A DNA stretch of 64,000 nucleotides from DASPJQ01 sp035299065. Its GTDB lineage: Bacteria; Bacteroidota; Bacteroidia; Flavobacteriales_D; UBA2798. Of this stretch, positions 45,466 to 55,313 are shown piece after piece; positions within the stretch are counted from its first letter, which is position 1, and the number at the start of each line of letters is the position of its first letter. The DNA lies in contig DATGXI010000047.1 of NCBI GenBank assembly GCA_035299065.1, forward strand, positions 1 through 64,000, read 5' to 3'. The notes under the pieces were generated by a model. The model was not told where the DNA came from and searched no databases. It saw only the letters and a list, made by a program, of their open reading frames with translations. The position numbers and the translations under genes were made by a program.

Positions 45466-47022
45466 ATGAAAAAAGAATCGACTGTTGCACTTACAAAAAC
45501 CCCCGGTTTTGGGAAATTGCTGAACGCTTATATTGAAGGGAAAAACACAGCACTTCCATCACCCATTTTTGATGTAAAAAAAGGTATTGAGGCAAAAAAA
45601 AACTTTCCCCATCGTGCTTTACTAAAAACATGTTTAATTGAACAAAACAAAGGTGTTTCACTAAGCGAAAAAACCCGTAAAAACATTGAATTACTTGGTG
45701 AAAAAAACACGTTTTGCATGACTACCGGGCACCAGCTGGCTTTGGCTGGCGGACCTTTATTTGTAGCGTACAAAATACTCACTACAATAAAACTTGTAAA
45801 CGAGGCAAAAAAAACAAATCCGGATTACCACTTTGTACCCGTTTTCTGGCTGGCGTCTGAAGATCATGACAAGGAAGAAATTGATCATTTCAGTTTGTTT
45901 GGAAAAACCATAAAATGGGAAACAAATCAAACCGGTGCAGTCGGAAATTTCAGCACAAATGGTATTGCTGATGTATTGGAAAAAATGGTTGCCGAAACCA
46001 ATGGACTTGACCAGTCACTTGCCGAAAAATTAAAAAAGGCATATGCACAAAAAGATCTAAGTTCGGCTACCAGGTACCTGGCAAATGAACTTTTTGGAGA
46101 ATATGGACTGGTAATTATTGACGGGAACGACAAAAACCTTAAACACTTGTTTTACCCGGTAATTGAACGTGAGCTGCGTGAAAAAATCGCACATGCTTCG
46201 GTCAAAATCACCAATGAAAAACTGGTAAAAGCAGGATTTGAACCCGCCATTGATCCACGTGAACTCAATTTATTTTTATTGGCTGAAAACGACCGGAGAC
46301 GCCTGGAATTCAATCACGATCAAATTGAAACAGTTGATGGTGGCAATACATGGAAATTAGTTGAATTCATTGATTTTGCTTCAAAAAATGCTGAGCGTAT
46401 TAGTCCCAATGTACTGTTGCGCCCCATTTACCAGGAAACTATTTTACCCAACCTGGCTTATGTTGGAGGACCTGCTGAAACCGAATACTGGTTACAGCTT
46501 GATGATTTATTCAGCGCGTTGAGCCTTCCCATGCCACAGCGTGTTTTGCGTGTGTGCGCTACCGTTAGTAATGCCAAAAATCTCGAAAAAATTAAAGAAG
46601 CTAGTTTAACCCTTGAGGATGTTTTTGGTGACGAGGCCTCGCTTGTTAAAAAAATCACTACACTTTTAGGAGGCGAAAACCTTGATTTTACCAATGAAAA
46701 ATTGGATTTTGATGCCCTTTTCACAAAATTAGCCATCAAGGCCAAAGCTGTTGACCCAACACTTGAAGGAGCTGTAAATGCAGAAAAAGCCAGGCAGGAA
46801 AAAGCGCTGGAAGGTGTTTTTGGACGTATAACCAAGGCTGAAAAAACAAAACAGGAATCGGCTATTGGCCGAATAGTGAAAATACGCAATTCGTTTTTAC
46901 CAAATGGCAAACCACAGGAAAGGTCAACTACCCTGCTTGAAGTAAAAGGAGATTTGAAGGTGTTTTTTGATGCGGTGATTGAGCAGGCTGACTTGAATGC
47001 AATGAATGTGTTTGGGGAGTGA
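45466..47022 (+). CDS. bshC: Bacillithiol biosynthesis cysteine-adding enzyme
   Basis: A 518-residue BshC. FCMTTGHQLALAGGPLFVAYK carries the conserved TGHQ-type motif, followed by FVPVFWLASEDHD; RPIYQETILPNLAYVGGPAE is another family hallmark, and a coiled coil covers about 440-480. The enzyme adds cysteine to glucosaminyl-malate to make the thiol bacillithiol. Length is typical of Bacteroidota homologues. bshA and bshB are not in the window. Confidence 0.93.
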   Translation: MKKESTVALTKTPGFGKLLNAYIEGKNTALPSPIFDVKKGIEAKKNFPHRALLKTCLIEQNKGVSLSEKTRKNIELLGEKNTFCMTTGHQLALAGGPLFVAYKILTTIKLVNEAKKTNPDYHFVPVFWLASEDHDKEEIDHFSLFGKTIKWETNQTGAVGNFSTNGIADVLEKMVAETNGLDQSLAEKLKKAYAQKDLSSATRYLANELFGEYGLVIIDGNDKNLKHLFYPVIERELREKIAHASVKITNEKLVKAGFEPAIDPRELNLFLLAENDRRRLEFNHDQIETVDGGNTWKLVEFIDFASKNAERISPNVLLRPIYQETILPNLAYVGGPAETEYWLQLDDLFSALSLPMPQRVLRVCATVSNAKNLEKIKEASLTLEDVFGDEASLVKKITTLLGGENLDFTNEKLDFDALFTKLAIKAKAVDPTLEGAVNAEKARQEKALEGVFGRITKAEKTKQESAIGRIVKIRNSFLPNGKPQERSTTLLEVKGDLKVFFDAVIEQADLNAMNVFGE

Positions 47023-47131
47023 TTATTCTTAATTTCTTTTTTTAATTTTCTTTTCAGGCCTGCAAAAAGCTGGCAGGTTTTATATTATCCACTTTTTCAA
47101 AACCGCGCGAGGGTTCAGAACAAAGCAAAAA

Positions 47132-47156
47132 AAAGAGGAGCATTTCGCTCCTCTTT
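47132..47156 (-). terminator. Rho-independent terminator of the gene at 47164
   Basis: Ten-base arms AAAGAGGAGC (47132-47141) and GCTCCTCTTT (47147-47156) flank a 5-base loop. On the minus strand the stem runs into a stretch of T, so it ends the leftward gene just 8 bp after its stop. Confidence 0.93.
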
Positions 47157-47163
47157 GTATTTT

Positions 47164-50100
47164 CTATCGGAATATCTGAACTGTTCCGTGTCGTGTTTGT
47201 TGAATTGGGTCCTCGCAAGGGTTGTCATACGTACATGTGTACATGTATACACCTTCAGCAACAGGATTTCCGCCCTGGTCTTTACCATCCCAGAAATCAT
47301 TCAGAGATGTTGTGGTAAACATTAACTGGCCCCAACGGTTGTAAACGTAAATGGTATAATTGGTAACAAACATACCTTGTATTTCCATCTCATCGTTTGA
47401 CGCATCGCCATTTGGTGTAAATACGTTTGGAATAAGAATTTTTGGTTCAGGTATAAGCTCTACCTCTATGGTATCGCTGTCACTGCATTCACTTGTATAC
47501 GTAGTAAGCACATAGGTTCCTGACTGGGTTACTTCAAGGTTCAGGTTTGTGCCCAAAATTGAAGGTGAGCCTATCATTGTCCATGCATAGTTACCTACAC
47601 CATCGCCAAGGATGTTATATTGGTTACATGAAATAATATCAGGGCCAATATTTATGTCAATTGGAATTTCTCCAATAGTCAATGGCACATCGTATTCACA
47701 ACCCAGGCTGTCAGTAACTGTAACGGTATATGGGCCGTTGTTCAAACCACCAAATGTTGGAAGGGTTTGCGAAGCTCCACCTATGTCGTATGAATAAGGT
47801 GTGTGACCGCCTGTAGCATCCACTTCAAAGGTACCGTTATGGAAACCGCAATTCTCATCGGTTTGCGACAATATAGATGCGCTAAGTGTTGATGGAAGTT
47901 CCAGGATAGTTACATGTACCGTATCAACGCATGAGCCTGTTGTAACAGTAATCACATAAGAACCATCAGGTATACCATTAAAGGTTCCGGTTGTGGAGCT
48001 TGCAACGGCAGGTGTAATTGTATACGCGTAAGGAGGAGTTCCTGCATTGGCCGCAACAACTATTTGTCCTATATCAGCATCACATTCATCGTTTATTTTT
48101 GAAACAAATGAAAGGCTTAAGCTTGCTGTATCACCAATGGTGAAGTTCAAGGAATCTTTACAATTGTTACCATCAGTTACAACAATTAAATAAGGGTTTG
48201 AATCAAGGCCACCAAATACATTGGATGTTTGCACAGGACCAGGATTCAGGTTATAACTATACGGTGTTACGCCTCCCGTAACAGTAATTGTAGCCTGCCC
48301 GTTGTTTGTTTCACAATCTTCGGGATCGGCATCAACTGTTATTACTCCCGGGAAGTTTGACGAATCGCCAATGGTATAATCAAGTAGCGTATCAGTACAG
48401 CCATAGTTATCCACCACGTATAAATCATAGGTACCTGAAGGCAATCCTGTAAACAACTCGGATGACTGGGATGTTGAATTGAGCGTGAACGTTGCGGGTA
48501 AATTTACATTGAGCACGTTCATATCAATGACCCCGTTGACCCCTTCACACAACTCATCAATGGATGTAGGCGAAATTTGCAGGAGGTTTGTATCGTTAAT
48601 AACAACGGGGAAGTAAATTAAACATCCGTCTTCATCACTTACTTCAACCACGTAGGTTGAGTCAGCAAGGCCGCTAAACACACCGCTAGGGTTGTTACCC
48701 AAACCTATGTCATATCCATAAACAGGATCTCCGTTATCGGCCACTACGGTAAACATACCTGAGTTGTGACCACAAATAGCCATTGAGTCAACTGTAATGT
48801 TTGCAGTAATGGTTGTAATGTTACTTAAGTAAATATTGGTGTCAACATAACAACCAAATGAATCGGTCAGGGTTACTTCGTAAATACCGGCAAAAAGGTT
48901 ATCGTACAAAGGTGTTGTTGGTCCACCGGTCCATTGTATGGTTACGGGTCCAATACCGCCCGTAATGTTTTGTATTTCCACAAATCCATCGTTGTTCACG
49001 CAATGCGGATCACCTGTGACCCATTCAAATTCTATATCGGTATCGTTGTCCATTTCTACCACAATTTGCTGAACCACATTTATGGTAAAACATGGATCGG
49101 TTGGTACACCGGTAACGGTATAGGTTATGTCATACGTTGCATTGGCATTGACTACTGTGCCTGTATCCACATCAAGAAATGTGTTGGGTGTCCAGGTCCA
49201 TGTAAAGTCATCAAGGTTTGATCCATGTAACTGAATGTTTACCATTTTACCAGGGCATGAAGGAATGGTATCAACTTCATACGAACAAAGTGCCGGAGGT
49301 GCACCAATACCGCCTGAGTATTCAAAATAATATAAACTGTTTATGGCTGCTTCGGCCATTGACGCGTCAAGAATTACCACGTAACGGAATTCAGCTGTGT
49401 CACCGGCTGCAAGGGTATCAATTTTATAGGAAATAAACATAGCCGCATCTGAGGTAACGGTTGCACCTACTGCTGATGAAAACCCGGTACCATTCCACAT
49501 GTTTGAACCATCGCGGTTTGAAAAACCACCGTGACCTACACGGAAATTAGGATGTATTCCTGCAAAACCCAAATACGAGTTCCAGGGAGTTGACTGGGTT
49601 GCATGCACGTGTGCTTTTGAACAGCCACCTGTTGTTGGCTGAGCATCTATTACGTTAGTAGTTACGTAGCTGCCTGAAAGCGTAATGTTGTTGTCAGGGT
49701 CAAGATTACGGTAGTAATACAGGTTGTATACATCAGTCGGTTCGTTGTTAATGATTTTTACTTTGGTTGTGTAATACAAGTCGTTCACGTTCATTTGATA
49801 TTCCACCAAATAATTCATGTCATAACCCGATGTAGTTGATCCACCCCAAATAACCGAAAGACATCCGTTTATATCAGTTGTTGAAATTACCGAACCGGCA
49901 ATGTCATTTTCACCTGCACGGTTGTTATGGTATTTTGTTCCGCTTGTACCACCAATTTCCATACCCCAACCATTTTCAGGTGTACCAGGTGTAAAAAAGT
50001 CACCATCGTAATTTACCCAACCATCCAGCTGAGGGTTTGCAACGAACCCAAAATACTGTGTGTTAGAACGAAAGTGCATACCTGCTGGCTGCACAGGGGC

Positions 50101-50289
50101 CGAAGAACTTAAGCAGTCGGCACCTTCGCAACCACGTGCTCCGTTAATACCAACTTCAACAGCCGAACCTTGTAAAAAGTATTCAGAGCCAATGAAGTGG
50201 ACCTGGGATTTACCAGGGGCAAAACAAAATAAAAAGAGTGTGGCGGGAATTAATCTTTTGAAAAGATTTTTTGATGGTTTTTGGTTCAT
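47164..50289 (-). CDS. SprB-repeat-like surface protein with T9SS type B sorting domain
   Basis: A 1041-residue exported protein. The signal peptide RLIPATLFLFCFAPGKSQ follows ATG 50289; an in-frame upstream codon at 50403 was rejected because it adds a non-secretory stretch overlapping the glycosyltransferase stop. The N-terminal 330 residues are an unnamed beta domain (GWGMEIGG, DPDNNITLSG). Repeats of about 85 residues follow (SprB-like: GxxxYxY...GVFxGLxDGxYxVxVTDxxGC). The C-terminus (FTPNGDASNDEMEIQGM, YNRWGQLMF) is the gliding-motility-associated T9SS type B domain. Probably surface-attached or released. Confidence 0.9.
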   Translation of the reverse strand: MNQKPSKNLFKRLIPATLFLFCFAPGKSQVHFIGSEYFLQGSAVEVGINGARGCEGADCLSSSAPVQPAGMHFRSNTQYFGFVANPQLDGWVNYDGDFFTPGTPENGWGMEIGGTSGTKYHNNRAGENDIAGSVISTTDINGCLSVIWGGSTTSGYDMNYLVEYQMNVNDLYYTTKVKIINNEPTDVYNLYYYRNLDPDNNITLSGSYVTTNVIDAQPTTGGCSKAHVHATQSTPWNSYLGFAGIHPNFRVGHGGFSNRDGSNMWNGTGFSSAVGATVTSDAAMFISYKIDTLAAGDTAEFRYVVILDASMAEAAINSLYYFEYSGGIGAPPALCSYEVDTIPSCPGKMVNIQLHGSNLDDFTWTWTPNTFLDVDTGTVVNANATYDITYTVTGVPTDPCFTINVVQQIVVEMDNDTDIEFEWVTGDPHCVNNDGFVEIQNITGGIGPVTIQWTGGPTTPLYDNLFAGIYEVTLTDSFGCYVDTNIYLSNITTITANITVDSMAICGHNSGMFTVVADNGDPVYGYDIGLGNNPSGVFSGLADSTYVVEVSDEDGCLIYFPVVINDTNLLQISPTSIDELCEGVNGVIDMNVLNVNLPATFTLNSTSQSSELFTGLPSGTYDLYVVDNYGCTDTLLDYTIGDSSNFPGVITVDADPEDCETNNGQATITVTGGVTPYSYNLNPGPVQTSNVFGGLDSNPYLIVVTDGNNCKDSLNFTIGDTASLSLSFVSKINDECDADIGQIVVAANAGTPPYAYTITPAVASSTTGTFNGIPDGSYVITVTTGSCVDTVHVTILELPSTLSASILSQTDENCGFHNGTFEVDATGGHTPYSYDIGGASQTLPTFGGLNNGPYTVTVTDSLGCEYDVPLTIGEIPIDINIGPDIISCNQYNILGDGVGNYAWTMIGSPSILGTNLNLEVTQSGTYVLTTYTSECSDSDTIEVELIPEPKILIPNVFTPNGDASNDEMEIQGMFVTNYTIYVYNRWGQLMFTTTSLNDFWDGKDQGGNPVAEGVYMYTCTYDNPCEDPIQQTRHGTVQIFR

Positions 50290-50395
50290 AACCTGGTGTT
50301 TTTCGTAAATATAATTGCTTTTAAAAACCGTAATTCGAATTGTTATGTAATTAACAATATAGCAGACGAATATTAAACCCTTAAGTTGCACGGAC

Positions 50396-51499
50396 CTAAA
50401 CATAGGTTTTCAACGTTTTTTGCGCCCAGCTTTGGGGTGTAAACTGTTTTACCTGGTCCAATCCTTTTGAAATGAGCTTCTTGCGATCCTCGCTTGAATT
50501 TATAACATTGTTGATCGCATTTGTGTATTCTTCAACCCGGTCAACATCAATGTAAATTGCTGCATTTCCCCCCACCTCGGTAAGGCTTGAATTATTTCCT
50601 GTAATAACCGGGCACTCACATACCATGGCTTCTAAAATGGGTAATCCAAACCCCTCAAATGATGATGGGTAAACCAGGCATGTTGCTTTGTGATAAAGTG
50701 CTGCCAGTTGTGTATTGGAAACATTTTCGGCAAAAATTATTTTCGATTCCATTTTTTTTGCCGAAATGAATTCTTTGATTTTTTTGCCATATGTTGATTT
50801 TATACGGCCAACCACCACCAATGGCAAATCAATTGTCTGCATGGCCTGCACCAACTGAAGTAAATTTTTACGCGGCTCAACCGTACCAACATAAAGCAAA
50901 AAATCATTGGGCAACTGTAATTTTTGGAAAATACTTTTATCAGCCTGCGTTGCATGATTCCAGAAAATTTCCTGACACGATTGGCCATGCACTTCAATCT
51001 TGGCTGAATCTACTTTCAAAAATTCTTCAAGATCGTTTTTGGTTTGATGGCTTATTGAAATAACCGCATCGGCATTTGCACATGCAGCTGCTACTTTTTT
51101 ACGGTAATTCTGCCTGTCAAAACCATTGTAATATGAAGGAAAACGCATGAAAATCAAATCGTGTATGGTCACAATTTTTTTCCCTTTAAAACCACCAATG
51201 TTGTAAGGCAGTTCGTTGCTTAAACCATGGTAAACCGAAAGGTTATCGCTTACAATTTGTTTGGTAATTCCATAAGAACGCCACCTGCTTTTTAGCAAGT
51301 TGGAAAGTACGCCCTGGGGCAGCACGGGTTTGAATGGCGAATGCGTAAACTGGTCATAGGCAGCAGTAACCGATGGGGTGTAAAGCAGGTAATTGTTGGA
51401 AGGTGCCTGCTTGGCCAAAAGTGAAACAAGGTTACGTGAATAATTACCTAAACCGCTATGATTCAGAAACAAACGTTTCGCATCAAAACCAATATTCAT
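50396..51499 (-). CDS. Family 1/GT4-type glycosyltransferase
   Basis: A 367-residue retaining glycosyltransferase of GT-B fold. MNIGFDAKRLF opens the protein, LYVGTVEPRKNL is the hinge region, and EGFGLPILEAMVCECPVITGN carries the donor-binding EX7E motif. The sugar donor and acceptor are unknown, but polysaccharide or lipopolysaccharide synthesis is likely. It lies head to head with the FkbM methyltransferase and between two T9SS cargo genes. No signal peptide. Confidence 0.9.
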   Translation of the reverse strand: MNIGFDAKRLFLNHSGLGNYSRNLVSLLAKQAPSNNYLLYTPSVTAAYDQFTHSPFKPVLPQGVLSNLLKSRWRSYGITKQIVSDNLSVYHGLSNELPYNIGGFKGKKIVTIHDLIFMRFPSYYNGFDRQNYRKKVAAACANADAVISISHQTKNDLEEFLKVDSAKIEVHGQSCQEIFWNHATQADKSIFQKLQLPNDFLLYVGTVEPRKNLLQLVQAMQTIDLPLVVVGRIKSTYGKKIKEFISAKKMESKIIFAENVSNTQLAALYHKATCLVYPSSFEGFGLPILEAMVCECPVITGNNSSLTEVGGNAAIYIDVDRVEEYTNAINNVINSSEDRKKLISKGLDQVKQFTPQSWAQKTLKTYV

Positions 51500-51518
51500 A
51501 CCTTGTTTGACCTGTATT

Positions 51519-51547
51519 TTGTGTTAATCAATAATAGGTTAATTTCG
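51519..51547 (+). promoter_or_regulatory. Putative promoter for the FkbM methyltransferase
   Basis: TTG (51519-51521), an 18-bp spacer, and TAATTTCG (51540-51547), one mismatch from TAnnTTTG. It would place the transcript start within a few bases of the TTG codon at 51556. Confidence 0.4.
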
Positions 51548-51555
51548 CCCCCTGT

Positions 51556-52308
51556 TTGTTACAAGGTTGTACAAACATACTCAACAAATTGAAGCAATTA
51601 ATAAAGACCATATTAAAGTCGTTGCATATTGACGCTACACTCAATATGAAATATGACAGGCAAACGGAAAAAGTAATTCAAAAATTGCTTACACCCTCGT
51701 CAAACACCATTGATATTGGTTGTCATAAAGGCGAAATGCTTGAGCAATTTTTAAAAGCATCGCCCAAAGGCGAGCATTTTGCGTTTGAACCAATTCCTGT
51801 AATGTTTGAAGAACTCAGGAAAAAATTCACGGCACCTGGCTGTCACATTTTTCCTTATGCGCTTGCTGAAAAACCCGGAACCGCTGAATTTAATTTCGTA
51901 AAAAATGCACCGGCTTACAGCGGACTTAAGCAACGTAAGTATGCTGTTGAAAACCCTGAAATTGAAAAAATACAGGTTGAAATCAAAACACTTGACGAAC
52001 TAATTCCGGGTGATAAAAAAATAGACCTTATTAAGATTGATGTTGAGGGGGCAGAACTGGGTGTTTTAAAAGGTGCTTCACAAACCATTGCGCGAAATAA
52101 ACCCGTTATTATTTTTGAATGCGGACTTGGTGCCAGTGAGTATTACGGCACCAAACCAGGTGATGTTTATAATTTGGTTGTGGGTGAGTATAAACTTCAT
52201 TTATCAACCATGCAACGCTGGCTAAAAGGTGAAAAACCGTACACTGCAAATGAATTTATTGAAGCCTACAATAAAGGAACTGATTACTATTTTATTGCTT
52301 ACGCTTAA
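51556..52308 (+). CDS. FkbM family methyltransferase
   Basis: A SAM-dependent O-methyltransferase of up to 250 residues. IDIGCHKGEMLEQFLK is the SAM-binding motif; FEPIPVMFEEL and DLIKIDVEGAELGVLKGA are the FkbM hallmarks. It probably methylates a sugar or other glycan component, in keeping with the adjacent glycosyltransferase. Start is uncertain: TTG 51556, TTG 51589 (MKQLIKTILK) or ATG 51646 all keep the catalytic domain. The stop overlaps the stop of the converging T9SS protein by 3 bp. Confidence 0.87.
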   Translation: MLQGCTNILNKLKQLIKTILKSLHIDATLNMKYDRQTEKVIQKLLTPSSNTIDIGCHKGEMLEQFLKASPKGEHFAFEPIPVMFEELRKKFTAPGCHIFPYALAEKPGTAEFNFVKNAPAYSGLKQRKYAVENPEIEKIQVEIKTLDELIPGDKKIDLIKIDVEGAELGVLKGASQTIARNKPVIIFECGLGASEYYGTKPGDVYNLVVGEYKLHLSTMQRWLKGEKPYTANEFIEAYNKGTDYYFIAYA

Positions 52309-53753
52309 CCCTTAATGATGCGTTTGGTAAACGGCATTTTATCCTTAAACTCTATTGTCATTAAATAAACGCCTTTGCTTAAACCTGAAAGGTCGGCACT
52401 GTTTGCATTTTTTATGGTAAGAATAATTTTTCCGCTTAAATCGGCAATGCAAATTTGCTGGGCCATATCATTGCCTGCAAGGTGAATGGTAGTTGTAACG
52501 GGGTTGGGATACACGTCAATGGCCGATTCTTCGGTTGTGTTGGTGTTTTCAGTCACACCATTAATGTCAAGCTGGCTGTCAATGGTTATGCCTCCCTGGT
52601 AAGTTGAGCCACAATTCACCACCCATAAATCACTTATTCCATACAGTTCCTGTGAAGTTCCAAAGGCTGTAAAGTGACCTATCATATTGGGTACAAAACT
52701 GTTTACAAAATCATCTTCACTTGTTCCCCATGTTGCAGCCTGCGGGCACCAGTAATAATCATCAAACCTGAAAACAACACCATCATAGCCGCCAAGGCCA
52801 AAGGATTTTGTAATGCCCAGTAAATGGTTCCACCCGTTCATGAAGCGTATATCCGTACACTTTTCATCACTGGATCCGCCCAGCAAAAAATCGTAAATAC
52901 ATGCTTTTGTATTTCGGTCATACGTTCTTGCATTCAAGCGGTTATTACCACCTGCTGTGGAATCAGTAGTAGCACCAACCAGGTAATTTGCATATTGGTT
53001 AAGCGCTATTGCGTTAAATTCAAGGTTATAAGCCAAACCGTATTTTTTATCCGAAACCAATGCACCCGAGGTGGTTTGCTCAAACAGCCATCCACGTTTT
53101 TTTCCTGTGTAACTTATCGAAATTCCGCAAACTGCCACTGTATCGGTTGCTGTCATCACAAGATCGGTAAACTCATCGTCAGTTGGGCCTCCAAATGATG
53201 AAAACTGAAGAGAATCTCCGGCATCGGTAAATTTAAACAACATACCGTCTTTTTGTCCGCCTGAACCGCCATACGTATACCCGCACACCATATATGTACC
53301 CAAATCACATTTTACAATTTTTGCAGGCACATCCCAATCGTTGGTTCCATAAGCTTTTTCCCATAGTAAATTTCCATCGTTATCAACCTTTATTATTTTT
53401 ACATCGTATCCCTTTACTGAACCATTGTATGAATTGCAAACAATGTAAATAGACGAGTCTACATCAAACAACATATCGGTTGCATCATCAACACCTGTTC
53501 CTCCATAAAACTTACTCCATAGAATATCACCATGTTTATCAAGCTTAATTAAATATGCCTGGCTTGACATGGAAAAAAAAGCAGAAGAGGTACCAACGGC
53601 ATACATGCTTGAGTCGGCAAGTACAATGCCTGCTTTGCCTGTTTCAACAGCGTATGTGCCATATAAACGGTTAAGGGTGTCCTGGGCCTGTACTGACTGG
53701 CAGGTAAAAAAAACAAGGAAAGCAATGGTAAGAAAGCGTATTTGTGGTTGCAT
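52305..53753 (-). CDS. Secreted protein with T9SS type A sorting domain
   Basis: A 482-residue protein with a signal peptide ending VQAQ (about residue 24), a run of beta-propeller repeats (WSKFYGGTGVDD, LLWEKAYGTNDWD, FSSFGGPTDDEFTD) over about 35-380, and a C-terminal T9SS type A domain of about 80 residues (VYPNPVTTTIHL, SGLSKGVYLMTI, KRIIKG). The repeats resemble those at the N-terminus of the giant HYR protein. It is exported through type IX secretion and probably held on the cell surface. Confidence 0.9.
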   Translation of the reverse strand: MQPQIRFLTIAFLVFFTCQSVQAQDTLNRLYGTYAVETGKAGIVLADSSMYAVGTSSAFFSMSSQAYLIKLDKHGDILWSKFYGGTGVDDATDMLFDVDSSIYIVCNSYNGSVKGYDVKIIKVDNDGNLLWEKAYGTNDWDVPAKIVKCDLGTYMVCGYTYGGSGGQKDGMLFKFTDAGDSLQFSSFGGPTDDEFTDLVMTATDTVAVCGISISYTGKKRGWLFEQTTSGALVSDKKYGLAYNLEFNAIALNQYANYLVGATTDSTAGGNNRLNARTYDRNTKACIYDFLLGGSSDEKCTDIRFMNGWNHLLGITKSFGLGGYDGVVFRFDDYYWCPQAATWGTSEDDFVNSFVPNMIGHFTAFGTSQELYGISDLWVVNCGSTYQGGITIDSQLDINGVTENTNTTEESAIDVYPNPVTTTIHLAGNDMAQQICIADLSGKIILTIKNANSADLSGLSKGVYLMTIEFKDKMPFTKRIIKG

Positions 53754-53813
53754 GTTATTTTACCAGGTGTGCTTTATGATTATTTTATAACTTTAAAAAC
53801 AAATTAAAGGAAC

Positions 53814-55085
53814 ATGATCAGAGCCAACGACCCTAACCGCAAATCCTGGGTAAATATACCTCAAAATTCTGACTTCCCGATGCAAAATTTACCCTTCGGT
53901 GTGTTTAAAACCGAGAACGAGCCGGCAAGGGTTGGTGTGGCCATTGGAAATAAAATACTTGATTTAAAAGCCGTACATGTTTTAGGCTATTTTCCGAATC
54001 AACCCTATACCCAGGACGACCTGGCCGCAGATAACCTGAACGGGATTATGCGCCTTGGAAAAGCATTGGTACGCGAATTCAGGAACCGCATATCGGACCT
54101 GTTACTGGATTCAAATGGTGAATTAAGGGACAATGCACACCACGTGGAGCAGGTGTTGGTTGACCAGGCCGATGCCACTATGTTGTTTCCTGTACAGGTT
54201 GGTGATTACACCGATTTTTACAGCAGCATTGAGCATGCAACCAATGTGGGTATGATGTTCAGGGACCCTGCAAATGCACTTTTACCGAACTGGAAACATA
54301 TACCTGTTGGTTATCATGGCCGCTCATCAAGCCTCATTGTTTCGGGTGAACCCATTCACAGGCCAAAGGGGCAAACCAAGCCAGCCGATTCGGAAGTACC
54401 TGTTTTTGGACCCTGTAAATCACTTGATTTTGAGCTTGAAACAGCGTTTTTTACATTTAAAGGCAAACCCCTGGGTCAATCCATTTCCACCAAAGAAGCC
54501 GATGACTATATATTTGGACTGGTGTTGCTGAATGACTGGAGTGCACGCGACATTCAAACCTGGGAGTATGTTCCACTTGGACCTTTTTTGGCCAAAAATT
54601 TTGCCAGCAGCATAAGTGCCTGGGTAGTTACACTTGATGCACTGGAACCGTTCAGAACCGCTGGCCCCGTGCAGGAAACAAAAGTATTACCATACCTGGA
54701 ATACGAAGGCGAAAAAAACATTGACCTGAAACTTGAAGTATTGATCCAAACTCCTGATGGAACAGAAAACACCATTTGCCAGTCAAACTTTAAGTATATG
54801 TACTGGAACATGAACCAGCAATTGGCGCATCATACCATAAACGGTTGCAATGTGCGCAGTGGTGATTTAATGGGATCAGGAACCATTAGTGGAAAAGATA
54901 AAAATTCATACGGCTCCATGCTTGAGTTAACCTGGAAAGGAACGCAACCCTTGAAAATGAAAGACGGAAGTGAACGAAAATTTATTAATGACGGAGATGT
55001 TGTAATTATGCGTGGTTATTGCGAAAAAAACGGAATACGAATTGGGTTTGGGGAAGTGCGTACAAAAGTATTACCGGCAATTTAA
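53814..55085 (+). CDS. fahA: Fumarylacetoacetase
   Basis: A 423-residue enzyme of tyrosine breakdown, cleaving fumarylacetoacetate to fumarate and acetoacetate. DYTDFYSSIEHATNVG holds the metal-site Asp and the catalytic His of the family, HGRSSSLIVSG and LDFELETAFF follow, NDWSARDIQTWEYVPLGPFL is intact, and NGCNVRSGDLMGSGTISG lies near the end. Length matches the eukaryote-like form. An AAAGGAAC stretch just before the ATG is one of few SD-like sites here. No other tyrosine-degradation gene is adjacent. Confidence 0.95.
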   Translation: MIRANDPNRKSWVNIPQNSDFPMQNLPFGVFKTENEPARVGVAIGNKILDLKAVHVLGYFPNQPYTQDDLAADNLNGIMRLGKALVREFRNRISDLLLDSNGELRDNAHHVEQVLVDQADATMLFPVQVGDYTDFYSSIEHATNVGMMFRDPANALLPNWKHIPVGYHGRSSSLIVSGEPIHRPKGQTKPADSEVPVFGPCKSLDFELETAFFTFKGKPLGQSISTKEADDYIFGLVLLNDWSARDIQTWEYVPLGPFLAKNFASSISAWVVTLDALEPFRTAGPVQETKVLPYLEYEGEKNIDLKLEVLIQTPDGTENTICQSNFKYMYWNMNQQLAHHTINGCNVRSGDLMGSGTISGKDKNSYGSMLELTWKGTQPLKMKDGSERKFINDGDVVIMRGYCEKNGIRIGFGEVRTKVLPAI

Positions 55086-55126
55086 CCAGAGATAAGCCAA
55101 GGAAAGCCAAAGCAGGCAGATAAAAC

Positions 55127-55238
55127 ATTAAACACTAAGAACACTTTAGGACGTTTTAACCGTAGAGGACGCTAAGAATACGCAAAGAACGCAGAGAAAT
55201 ATTAAACACGTTAGGACACATAAGAACACGTTAGAACC
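55127..55238. repeat. Diverged direct repeat in the fahA-relA gap
   Basis: Two stretches starting ATTAAACAC at 55127 and 55201, 74 bp apart, each contain AAGAACAC, TTAGGAC and a final TTA(A/G)AACC-like end in altered order. Between them lies CGCAAAGAACGCAGAG, a kind of sequence common in bacterial intergenic repeats. The 228-bp gap has no gene. Confidence 0.55.
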
Positions 55239-55313
55239 AATACACTCACACATTCACTCAATTCCACACCCATGCGCCTGAATAACCAATAACAACAGCG
55301 AATAACAAACCAA

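Noticed and set aside
50290..50403. N-terminal extension of the type B sorting-domain protein to 50403
   Set aside because: It would bury the signal peptide and overlap the glycosyltransferase stop; ATG 50289 places the signal peptide first.
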